Positions 1 to 5,159 of a stretch of DNA of 10,858 bases are shown in pieces; the first letter of the stretch is position 1; each line of letters begins with the position of its first letter. Origin of the DNA: an uncultured Clostridia bacterium. GTDB taxonomy: Bacteria; Bacillota; Clostridia; Oscillospirales; Ruminococcaceae. The notes beneath the pieces are model-generated. The model was not told the origin of the DNA and did not search any database. It worked only from the letters and a program-made list of their open reading frames with translations. Both the position numbers and the translations under genes were made by a program. The stretch is taken from assembly GCA_947628385.1 (NCBI GenBank), contig CANQZS010000042.1:1-10858 (forward strand). The letters are read 5' to 3'.

Positions 1-279
1 GGTATCATCGCCGCAAGGATCGCAGCTCATGCTGCGGATATTGCAAAGGGCGTTCCCCATGCCCGCGATCTTGACAATAAAATGGCTGAAGCCCGCCATA
101 AGGTGGAATGGGAGGAAATGTTCGGAATAGCGGTGGATCCGGACAAGGCAAGGGAGTATTTTGAAAGCACTCCTCCCGCTGATCGGCACACCTGCTCCAT
201 GTGCGGGAAAATGTGCGCCGTCCGCACCACGAATATGATCTTAGAGGGCAAAAAGGTAGAGTTCTGCACCGAAAAATAA
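1..279 (+). CDS. thiC: Phosphomethylpyrimidine synthase ThiC, C-terminal fragment (5' truncated by window)
   Basis: Frame 1 is open from the first base to a TAA stop, giving about 92 C-terminal residues. They include the late ThiC region (IAAHAADIAKGVPHARDLD, then VEWEEMF) and a terminal cysteine cluster CSMCGKMC. ThiC is a radical-SAM enzyme that rearranges aminoimidazole ribotide into HMP phosphate, the pyrimidine half of thiamin; its C-terminal cysteines bind the 4Fe-4S cluster. As read here the spacing is C-x2-C-x3-C (tgc tcc atg tgc ggg aaa atg tgc), one residue shorter than the commonly quoted C-x2-C-x4-C. The downstream thiamin genes support thiC over the related benzimidazole synthases (BzaA/B/F), although the fragment alone cannot exclude them. 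The start lies outside the window. Confidence 0.9.
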   Translation, partial: GIIAARIAAHAADIAKGVPHARDLDNKMAEARHKVEWEEMFGIAVDPDKAREYFESTPPADRHTCSMCGKMCAVRTTNMILEGKKVEFCTEK

Positions 280-458
280 TGCAGGCTGAGCTTGCAGGCG
301 TGTCACCCCCCAAAGTAAGTTTAATAGATAGTTTAGATACGCAGCCCTCTCAAGGGGGCGATCAGGTTTAGCATTAAATTTTTAATATTTCAACTCTCAA
401 AACTAATTACGTATTATCTCAACTCTCAACTCTTAAATCTTAAATCTTAAAACTAATA
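280..458. other. Non-coding gap between thiC and the thiW leader
   Basis: No convincing gene was found. A short hairpin GCCCTC-TCAA-GGGGGC (344-359, one G-T pair) could be a remnant thiC terminator, but no T-run follows it. The first bases (282-300) contain an imperfect palindrome around GGCTGAGC, reminiscent of the CAAGCTG/CAGCTTG module in the palindrome clusters elsewhere in the window. The second half is AT-rich and repetitive. Confidence 0.6.
391..457 (+). repeat. Short direct repeats and a 3x7-bp tandem repeat
   Basis: CAACTCTCAA occurs at 391-400 and again at 420-429. Each copy leads into AAACTAAT (400-407 and 450-457). The second copy is expanded by three perfect tandem TCTTAAA heptamers at 431-451. 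This is low-complexity intergenic sequence, probably a slippage product or the edge of a small dispersed repeat; no function is assigned. Confidence 0.65.
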
Positions 459-485
459 TTGATATTTCGGCTTTTATGCTATGAA
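459..485 (+). promoter_or_regulatory. Possible promoter of the thiW operon
   Basis: TTGATA (459-464) is followed after 15 bp by TATGAA (480-485), which is preceded by TG at -15/-14 (TGCTATGAA, an extended -10). Transcription would start near 491, just at the first hairpin of the structured leader. The spacer is shorter than ideal and the -10 matches only four of six consensus bases, so this is tentative. Confidence 0.35.
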
Positions 486-489
486 ATAT

Positions 490-661
490 ACGCTTGCGGA
501 GGAGCGTCCGGAAGCGTAATAATACCTGCGAGGGAACCCGTGTTTCGGGGTGAGAGGAAGCAATCGAGCTTCGACCGGTATCGGATAAATTCCGGTATTT
601 CTGCCCGAAAAGGCACGTTTCCACGCAGGAAAGCTCTCTTTTCAGGCAGACGAAAGGAGAG
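490..661 (+). promoter_or_regulatory. Structured 5' leader of thiWMED, candidate riboswitch of unclear class
   Basis: Hairpin 1: ACGCTT-G-CGGA, loop GGAGCG, TCCG-G-AAGCGT (490-517). A long interrupted stem follows: CCTGCG (525-530) pairs CGCAGG (624-629), GGGAAC (532-537) pairs GTTTCC (617-622) across an A-A mismatch, GTG (540-542) pairs CAC (614-616), and TTTCGGG (543-549) pairs CCCGAAA (604-610). It encloses a junction with linker GTGAGAG (550-556), hairpin GAAGC-AATCGA-GCTTC (557-572) and hairpin ACCGG/CCGGT (574-596) containing GGATAA. Position before a thiamin transport and salvage operon argues for thiamin-linked control. TPP-like fragments occur (TGAGA; CTTCGACC...ATCGGATAA), but the canonical P2 pairing and the GCGTAGGG segment are absent. 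It could be a diverged TPP aptamer or a different class. Confidence 0.6.
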
Positions 662-666
662 TTTTT
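634..666 (+). promoter_or_regulatory. SD-sequestering / terminator-like hairpin before thiW
   Basis: CTCTCTTTTC (634-643) pairs with GAAAGGAGAG (652-661) through ten base pairs including one T-G, with the eight-base loop AGGCAGAC. The 3' arm contains the thiW Shine-Dalgarno AAAGGAG (653-659), and five T residues (662-666) follow directly before the ATG at 667. The hairpin could block ribosome binding, act as an intrinsic terminator, or both. It starts five bases after the long leader stem ends, as expected for an expression platform. Confidence 0.65.
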
Positions 667-1206
667 ATGAACACAAAAACCAACATCAAAAAGCTTGCAA
701 TGGCTGCTCTGCTTACGGCAGTGGCAGTGGTGGGATCAATGTTCTCGTTCCCGTTTCTGGGAGCAAAATGCAGTCCCGTACAGCATCTGGTAAACATCAT
801 AGGCGGCGTGTATCTCGGTCCGTGGTATTCGCTGGGAATGGCATTCTGCGCAAGCCTTATAAGAAACCTTACCGGACTCGGATCTCCTATGGCGTTCCCC
901 GGCTCAATGGTGGGAGCGTTCCTTTCGGGAGTCATGTTCCATTGGGTGTTTAAGAACAAGTCGCTGGCAATTCGTCTGCCCGCAGCATACATAGGCGAGC
1001 TTTTCGGAACTTCCGTTATCGGCGGTATGCTTTCATTCCCTATAGCATATTTCATTATGGAGAATACAGCTGCAACGCTTTTCGGTTTCGTTTTCCCGTT
1101 CTTTGTTTCAAGCGTTGTGGGAACGGTGATAGCCGCCGTGCTTGTAACGTCCATGAAAAGAGTTAAATTCTTTGACAGATTTCTTAACGGCAGCGAAGCC
1201 GGCTGA
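667..1206 (+). CDS. thiW: ThiW, hydroxyethylthiazole-specific S component of an ECF transporter
   Basis: This 179-residue hydrophobic protein has about five to six membrane segments. Recognisable ThiW features are the CSPVQHLVN segment (35-43), GGVYLGPWY (46-54), SLIRNLTGLGSPMAFPGSM (63-81) and a C-terminal FPFFVSSVVGTVIA stretch (143-156). ThiW proteins are integral membrane substrate-binding subunits predicted to import the thiazole precursor of thiamin; they need the shared ECF ATPases and the EcfT transmembrane protein, none of which is encoded in this window. The ATG at 667 has AAAGGAG seven bases upstream, so the start is well supported. Immediate linkage to thiM, which phosphorylates hydroxyethylthiazole, fits the assignment. 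Expression is likely set by the leader whose last hairpin buries this start. Confidence 0.88.
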   Translation: MNTKTNIKKLAMAALLTAVAVVGSMFSFPFLGAKCSPVQHLVNIIGGVYLGPWYSLGMAFCASLIRNLTGLGSPMAFPGSMVGAFLSGVMFHWVFKNKSLAIRLPAAYIGELFGTSVIGGMLSFPIAYFIMENTAATLFGFVFPFFVSSVVGTVIAAVLVTSMKRVKFFDRFLNGSEAG

Positions 1207-1238
1207 ACAGATCTCCCAAATAAAAAGGAAGAGGAAAT

Positions 1239-2060
1239 ATGATCTCACCGGAAAAAATTTTTGAGCTGAAAAGTAAAATAAGGATAAATCGTCCGCTGAT
1301 ACACTGCATTGCAAATAATGTGACGGAAAATTTCTGCGCGAACGCCGTAAACGTCTTGGGCGCAAAGCCTATAATGACCGAATTTGAAAGGGAAATACCG
1401 GAGATAACCTCAGCCGCAGACGCGGTCTCACTTAATTCCGGAACTATCTCGGAGGACAAGCTTCGGGGACTTTCCGCAGCAGGAAAGACCGCCGCCGAAA
1501 ACGGCATACCACTGGTCATTGACATTGTGGGAGCGGCTTGCAGCAGCGTGCGGCTCGATTTCCTGAAAAAATTTACGGAAGACTGTTCTCCGGCTGTTAT
1601 AAAGGGCAATCAGTCGGAGATCTTCGCTTTCTGCGGGATACCCCACGGCGCCTCGGGAATAGATTCCGAGGGCGAAAAAATTTCTGCGGAAGCCGAGGAA
1701 ATTATCCTTTCCGCCGCAGAAAAAACCAACTCGGTCATTATGATGACGGGGAAAAACGATCTTATTTCGGACGGCAGGAAAATTATTTCCGTCAGCAACG
1801 GCACGGAGCTTATGAGATATGTTTCCGGAACGGGCTGCGTTCTCGGAGCAGTGACCGGCTGCTTCCTTGCCGTATCGGAGGATCCGCTTTCGGCGGCAGT
1901 TTCAGCCGCTGTGACAATGGGACTTGCAGGCGAATACGCCGAAAGCTCTTTTCATAAAAACGGGAGCATAAGCGGATTTGCCGCAGGGATAATAGACGGA
2001 CTTTTTTCGGACGATAAGGAATTTTTTATCCGGAATACAAAATTCAGCCTGATAATGTAA
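1239..2060 (+). CDS. thiM: Hydroxyethylthiazole kinase ThiM
   Basis: ThiM phosphorylates 4-methyl-5-(2-hydroxyethyl)thiazole with ATP so that it can be joined to HMP-PP. The 273-residue length is typical. Visible family motifs are PLIHCIANNVTENFCANA (19-36, substrate-binding N terminus), IKGNQSEI (121-128, usually RGNxSEI), MTGKNDLISDG (169-179) and the nucleotide/anion-hole motif VSGTGCVLGAV (195-205) with Cys200. The usual DPVG segment reads DIVGAACSSVR (95-105), a mild departure. The start at 1239 is preceded by AAGGAAGAGGAAAT. It lies 32 bp after thiW and 16 bp before thiE, consistent with one transcript. It provides the salvage branch fed by ThiW; no thiazole biosynthesis gene is seen nearby. 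Confidence 0.95.
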   Translation: MISPEKIFELKSKIRINRPLIHCIANNVTENFCANAVNVLGAKPIMTEFEREIPEITSAADAVSLNSGTISEDKLRGLSAAGKTAAENGIPLVIDIVGAACSSVRLDFLKKFTEDCSPAVIKGNQSEIFAFCGIPHGASGIDSEGEKISAEAEEIILSAAEKTNSVIMMTGKNDLISDGRKIISVSNGTELMRYVSGTGCVLGAVTGCFLAVSEDPLSAAVSAAVTMGLAGEYAESSFHKNGSISGFAAGIIDGLFSDDKEFFIRNTKFSLIM

Positions 2061-2076
2061 AAAAGGAATTATAAAA

Positions 2077-2700
2077 ATGACGCCTGATATTACTCTTTAT
2101 TTTATTGCCGACAGCATTGGGAACGACGGGGAACGTCTTGCAGACATCACCGAAAAAGCCTGCCGCGGGGGAGCTTCGCTTGTCCAGCTCAGGGAGAAAA
2201 GCAGCAGCGGACGGGAATTCTATTCCCATGCGTGTGAGATAAAAAAGATCACCGACGGATTCGGTATACCTCTCATAATAAACGACCGTGCGGATATTGC
2301 TCTTGCCTGCGGCGCAGCGGGAGTTCATCTCGGTCAGGAGGATATACCCGTATCAGCCGCAAGAAAGCTTCTTGGAAAAAACGCCGTGATCGGAGCTACG
2401 GCAAAGACCGTTGAACAGGCAATTTCAGCCGAAGCAGCCGGCGCGGATTATCTCGGAGTAGGAGCGATATTCCCGTCAAAGACCAAGGACGCCGTTCCAA
2501 CGGATATAAATATGTTAAAAGAGATCTGCGCGTCAGTAAGAATACCTGTATGCGCCATAGGCGGATTGACTGAGGAAAACTGCGTTATCCTCAAAGGCAG
2601 CGGGATAGCGGGTATTGCCGTAGTTTCCGCGATCTCCGGCGCAGACGATCCCGAAGCCGCGTCGAAAGCGTTAAGGGAAAGGGTGATGTCGCTTTTATGA
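2077..2700 (+). CDS. thiE: Thiamin-phosphate synthase ThiE
   Basis: ThiE couples HMP-PP and hydroxyethylthiazole phosphate to give thiamin monophosphate plus pyrophosphate. The 207-residue TIM-barrel protein shows the standard series: VQLREK (36-41), INDRADIALACGAAGVHLGQED (68-89) with the Mg/pyrophosphate-binding Asp and Gln, IGATAKT (105-111, where many ThiE proteins have IGxSxHT), GVGAIFPSKTK (127-137) and AIGGLTEEN (160-168). The start ATG at 2077 has AAGGAAT upstream. The 3' end overlaps thiD by four bases (ATGA), implying translational coupling of the ligase and the HMP kinase. Confidence 0.95.
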   Translation: MTPDITLYFIADSIGNDGERLADITEKACRGGASLVQLREKSSSGREFYSHACEIKKITDGFGIPLIINDRADIALACGAAGVHLGQEDIPVSAARKLLGKNAVIGATAKTVEQAISAEAAGADYLGVGAIFPSKTKDAVPTDINMLKEICASVRIPVCAIGGLTEENCVILKGSGIAGIAVVSAISGADDPEAASKALRERVMSLL

Positions 2701-3491
2701 AAACGGTCCTTACCATAGCCGGATCAGATCCCAGCGGAGGAGCGGGGATACAAGCGGATCTGAAAACCTTTGCGGCTTTCGGAGTTTATGGAATGAGTGT
2801 GATAACCGCTCTTACGGTACAGAATACCACAGGTGTAAAGAGAGTTTTTCCGGTTCCGGAGGATCTTTTTGAGGAGCAGCTTGAAGCGGTGCTGTGCGAT
2901 ATTCCTCCTGACGCTGTAAAAATAGGAATGATGCCGGATAAAAATATCATCGGCATTACCGCAAGGCTTTTAGAAAAATACGGAATAAAAAATATCGTCT
3001 GCGATACCGTCATGATCTCTACAAGCGGGAAAAGGCTTATGGACGAGGGTTCCTCGGATATGCTCCGTGACGAGATAATGAAGCGATCCGATATTGTCAC
3101 GCCGAATATTCCGGAAGCGGAAATTTTTTCCGGCATGGAGATAAATTCGTCAGACAGCATGAAAAAAGCCGCAGAGGTCATTTCGTCTGCGACGGGTGCG
3201 GCAGTGGTCTTAAAGGGAGGACATCTTAAAAATTCTGCGGACGATATTTTATTCATACCGCAAAAGGGTGGGAATGGAAAATATTTTGAATTCCGTTCCG
3301 AACGGATAAACAATCCTAATACTCACGGAACGGGGTGTACATTTTCCTCGGCGGCAGCGTGCGGGCTTGCGGCGGGAAAAAGCGTATATGAAAGTGTTCT
3401 GGGAGCAAAAAGATACATTACCGAAGCGATCAGAGCCAGACTTGATCTTGGACATGGCAATGGTCCTTTGGATCATCTTGTAAAAATTTAA
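2697..3491 (+). CDS. thiD: Hydroxymethylpyrimidine / phosphomethylpyrimidine kinase ThiD
   Basis: ThiD carries out two successive phosphorylations, HMP to HMP-P to HMP-PP, supplying the pyrimidine partner for ThiE. The 264-residue ribokinase-fold protein has TIAGSDPSGGAGIQADLKTF (6-25), KIGMM (75-79), TPNIPEAE (135-142), VLKGGH (171-176), HGTGCTFSSA (210-219) with catalytic-site Cys214, and the family tail GHGNGPLDH (252-260). The usual DPVM segment is DTVMISTSG (103-111). The start overlaps the thiE stop by four bases. It is the last gene of the operon and a strong hairpin follows 10 bp after the stop. Confidence 0.95.
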   Translation: MKTVLTIAGSDPSGGAGIQADLKTFAAFGVYGMSVITALTVQNTTGVKRVFPVPEDLFEEQLEAVLCDIPPDAVKIGMMPDKNIIGITARLLEKYGIKNIVCDTVMISTSGKRLMDEGSSDMLRDEIMKRSDIVTPNIPEAEIFSGMEINSSDSMKKAAEVISSATGAAVVLKGGHLKNSADDILFIPQKGGNGKYFEFRSERINNPNTHGTGCTFSSAAACGLAAGKSVYESVLGAKRYITEAIRARLDLGHGNGPLDHLVKI

Positions 3492-3501
3492 AGCTTGTTA
3501 A

Positions 3502-3531
3502 AAATCCGGTCGGTGTTACCCGACCGGATTT
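3502..3531 (+). terminator. Terminator of the thiWMED operon
   Basis: A perfect 12-bp stem, AAATCCGGTCGG (3502-3513) with CCGACCGGATTT (3520-3531), has a six-base loop TGTTAC. It lies 10 bp after the thiD stop and ends in T-rich sequence (TTTAGTTT). The symmetry and flanking A/T runs would also allow some activity against transcription arriving from the opposite strand. Confidence 0.8.
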
Positions 3532-3652
3532 AGTTTATCAAAAAAGTAATTACTATTTTGCGCCGTAGGCGCAATATATCTCATACTACAAAAATACACT
3601 TAAATTGATTTTAAAACAGTCAGATAATTAATAAAAGCTTAAACAAGTTTCG

Positions 3653-3683
3653 GCAGTCAACAGCTCACTGGGCTGTTGACTGC
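3653..3683. repeat. 12-bp perfect hairpin inside the palindrome cluster
   Basis: GCAGTCAACAGC (3653-3664) pairs exactly with GCTGTTGACTGC (3672-3683) around a seven-base loop. No T-run follows, so it is not a standard terminator. Confidence 0.8.
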
Positions 3684-3710
3684 GGTCATTAGAATATTTA
3701 CCGTAAGTTT

Positions 3711-3747
3711 AAGGGGAACGCTCTCTCTTGCAGAGCGTTCCCCTTTT
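3711..3747. terminator. 14-bp terminator-like hairpin in the palindrome cluster
   Basis: AAGGGGAACGCTCT (3711-3724) pairs perfectly with AGAGCGTTCCCCTT (3732-3745), loop CTCTTGC, followed by TT. It is the strongest stem in the intergenic region and could serve as a back-up terminator for either of the convergent transcription units. Confidence 0.55.
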
Positions 3748-3772
3748 GCAAACAGCTCTGCGCTGTTTGCAA
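3746..3772. repeat. 11-bp hairpin with TCTGC loop
   Basis: TTGCAAACAGC (3746-3756) pairs with GCTGTTTGCAA (3762-3772). The pentaloop TCTGC resembles the CTCTG loop of the neighbouring stem at 3849-3867, suggesting that the cluster was built from similar small hairpins. Confidence 0.7.
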
Positions 3773-3848
3773 TTCACCCCTTTGCAGAGCGCTTTGAAAA
3801 GGAGAGTTTCGCCGCTCTGCGAAAAACGACCTGCGTTCGTTTGCGCGA

Positions 3849-3924
3849 CCAAAGGCTCTGCCTTTGGAATCCGCAAGCTGTGCTCAGCTTGACCAGCTTT
3901 ATATTTTGCGCTTCGCGCAAAATA
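3849..3924. repeat. Three-hairpin module, also present inverted at the window's right end
   Basis: Three stems follow one another: CCAAAGG-CTCTG-CCTTTGG (3849-3867), CAAGCTG-TGCT-CAGCTTG (3874-3891) and TATTTTGCGC-TTC-GCGCAAAATA (3902-3924). The reverse complement of 10767-10843 has the same three stems in the same order, with covarying stem bases (CAAGGG...CCCTTG for the first stem). Confidence 0.7.
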
Positions 3925-3947
3925 GTAATCACTTTTTCTACAAACCT

Positions 3948-3979
3948 AAGCCGGTCAGGCATTTGATCCCGACCGGCTT
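3948..3979 (-). terminator. Terminator of pfkA
   Basis: AAGCCGGTC (3948-3956) pairs with GACCGGCTT (3971-3979) through nine base pairs with a 14-base loop, about 15 bp beyond the pfkA stop on the minus strand. The trailing minus-strand sequence is AGGTTTGTAG, a weak T-tract. The CCGGTC core also occurs in the thiD terminator at 3502-3531, at the other edge of the palindrome element. Confidence 0.55.
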
Positions 3980-3993
3980 TATGTTTAAAAATA

Positions 3994-5079
3994 TCAGTCT
4001 CCAAAGGAAATTCCAAGATGCCTTGCAGTTACTACAAGCTGATGATCTTCAGTCACGAATTTCGTTTTTCCCGCAACCTCTTTAAGAGGATTTTCAGTGA
4101 TGATGCTCTTTACCATGGCTACGGAATATCCGTACTTTTCATCTTCTATAAGCTTGGCAGCGCGTACTCCGAACTTTGTGGCAAGAACTCTGTCATATGC
4201 CGAGGGACTTCCTCCGCGAAGCATATGTCCCGGAACACATACTCTGGTCTCTATGCCCGTGCCTTTCTGTATCTGAGCGGCAAGACGGTTTGTCGCAGTG
4301 GTAATGCCCGCTTCCTGACGGAGCTTTGCACGCTCCTTCTTTTTGAGCTTGGCTTCCTCGGTATCATATGCGCCCTCAGCAAATGCAACAATGGAGAATG
4401 TCTTTCCCGCGTCGCTGCGCTTCTTTAAAGCTTCAATAACTTTGTCAGGATCGTACGGTATTTCCGGAATGATGATAATGTCCGCTCCGCCGGCAATTCC
4501 GGAATAAAGCGTGAGCCAGCCCGCTTTGTTTCCCATTATCTCTACCATTAATATCCTGCTGTGCGAGGCTGCGGTGGTGTGGAGCCTGTCTATTACATCT
4601 GTGGCAATGTCAACTGCCGTATGGAACCCGAAAGTAACGTCCGTTCCGTAAATATCATTATCTATGGTCTTGGGGAGTCCGATAACGTTAAGTCCCTCTT
4701 CGGAAAGCAGGTTTGCCGTCTTATGTGTTCCGTTTCCGCCGAGAGTAAGCAGACAATCGAGCTTCTGCTTTTTGTAGGTGTCTTTCATTGCTTTTATTTT
4801 ATCTACGTTATCCTCGCCGATGACCGACATCATCTTAAAGGGCTGACGCTTTGTTCCGAGGATAGTTCCTCCCTGAGTAAGGATACCTGAAAATTCCGAA
4901 GGCTTCATATCCCTTGCAATATTATTGATAAGACCGTAGTAGCCGTTCTGTATGCCGACTATCTCTACCTTATCCTCTCCCATTCTTTCAAAGCAAGCCT
5001 TTGCAACGCCTCGTATAGTCGCGTTAAGTCCGGGGCAGTCGCCGCCGCTGGTGAGTATTCCTATTCTTTTTTTTGCCAT
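3994..5079 (-). CDS. pfkA: 6-phosphofructokinase (group III / PPi-PFK-like family)
   Basis: This 361-residue protein phosphorylates fructose 6-phosphate to the 1,6-bisphosphate in glycolysis. Motifs are ILTSGGDCPGLNA (8-20), GGTILGT (70-76), GGNGTHKTA (114-122), PKTIDND (136-142) with catalytic Asp140, and the substrate loops MVEIMGNKAGW (178-188), PEIPYD (205-210) and RGGSPSAYDR (288-297). At the positions that discriminate phosphoryl donors it has Gly117 (ATP-like, E. coli Gly104) but Lys137 (PPi-like, E. coli Gly124), and Asn116 replaces the usual Asp/Glu. The donor therefore cannot be fixed by eye. The start at 5079 is preferred over an upstream in-frame ATG at 5163 because family homology begins at MAKKRIGILTSGG and AGGAGG lies ten bases before it. 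It may be cotranscribed at low level with the upstream EAL gene. Confidence 0.93.
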   Translation of the reverse strand: MAKKRIGILTSGGDCPGLNATIRGVAKACFERMGEDKVEIVGIQNGYYGLINNIARDMKPSEFSGILTQGGTILGTKRQPFKMMSVIGEDNVDKIKAMKDTYKKQKLDCLLTLGGNGTHKTANLLSEEGLNVIGLPKTIDNDIYGTDVTFGFHTAVDIATDVIDRLHTTAASHSRILMVEIMGNKAGWLTLYSGIAGGADIIIIPEIPYDPDKVIEALKKRSDAGKTFSIVAFAEGAYDTEEAKLKKKERAKLRQEAGITTATNRLAAQIQKGTGIETRVCVPGHMLRGGSPSAYDRVLATKFGVRAAKLIEDEKYGYSVAMVKSIITENPLKEVAGKTKFVTEDHQLVVTARHLGISFGD

Positions 5080-5124
5080 TTCTGAATTTCCTCCTCTTCG
5101 GATAATTTGTTTCAATATTCCAAA

Positions 5125-5153
5125 CAAGGGTACAGGAGCTGCCTGTACCCTTG
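5125..5153 (-). terminator. Hairpin between the GGDEF-EAL gene and pfkA
   Basis: CAAGGGTACAGG (5125-5136) and CCTGTACCCTTG (5142-5153) form a perfect 12-bp stem with a five-base loop, seven bases after the upstream gene's stop. On the minus strand it is followed only by TTTG, so it may be a partial terminator or attenuator. No strong separate pfkA promoter was seen in the 45 bp between hairpin and start. Confidence 0.6.
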
Positions 5154-5159
5154 CAAAAA

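Larger units (their letters stand above)
3541..3937. repeat. Palindrome-rich ~400-bp element bounded by inverted repeats
   Basis: The ends are near-perfect inverted copies: 3541-3563 matches the reverse complement of 3915-3937 at 22 of 23 positions (shared core ATTACTATTTTGCGC), and each runs inward into a GCGC palindrome (TTGCGCC/GGCGCAA at 3558-3574; TATTTTGCGC/GCGCAAAATA at 3902-3924). Inside are at least five separate stem-loops. No coding sequence is credible: the 96-codon open frame at 3676-3966 is simply palindromic DNA. The layout resembles a MITE-like element or a cluster of small extragenic palindromes between convergent genes; no transposase or target duplication is visible. Confidence 0.65.

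Noticed and set aside
431..451. Tandem TCTTAAA repeats as a CRISPR or iteron array
   Set aside because: There are only three 7-bp units with no spacers, and no replication or cas gene is nearby.
540..610. A textbook TPP riboswitch call for the thiW leader
   Set aside because: TGAGA and GGATAA words are present, but no GGGGT/ACCC P2 helix surrounds TGAGA and the GCGTAGGG segment is absent. The call was therefore kept as a structured leader of unclear class.
459..953. 164-codon + strand open frame across the leader and thiW
   Set aside because: It covers the structured leader and overlaps thiW in another frame; thiW has clear homology and a good ribosome binding site.
3676..3966. 96-codon + strand open frame between thiD and pfkA
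   Set aside because: It lies wholly within hairpins and inverted repeats, has no ribosome binding site and has a composition dictated by palindromes.
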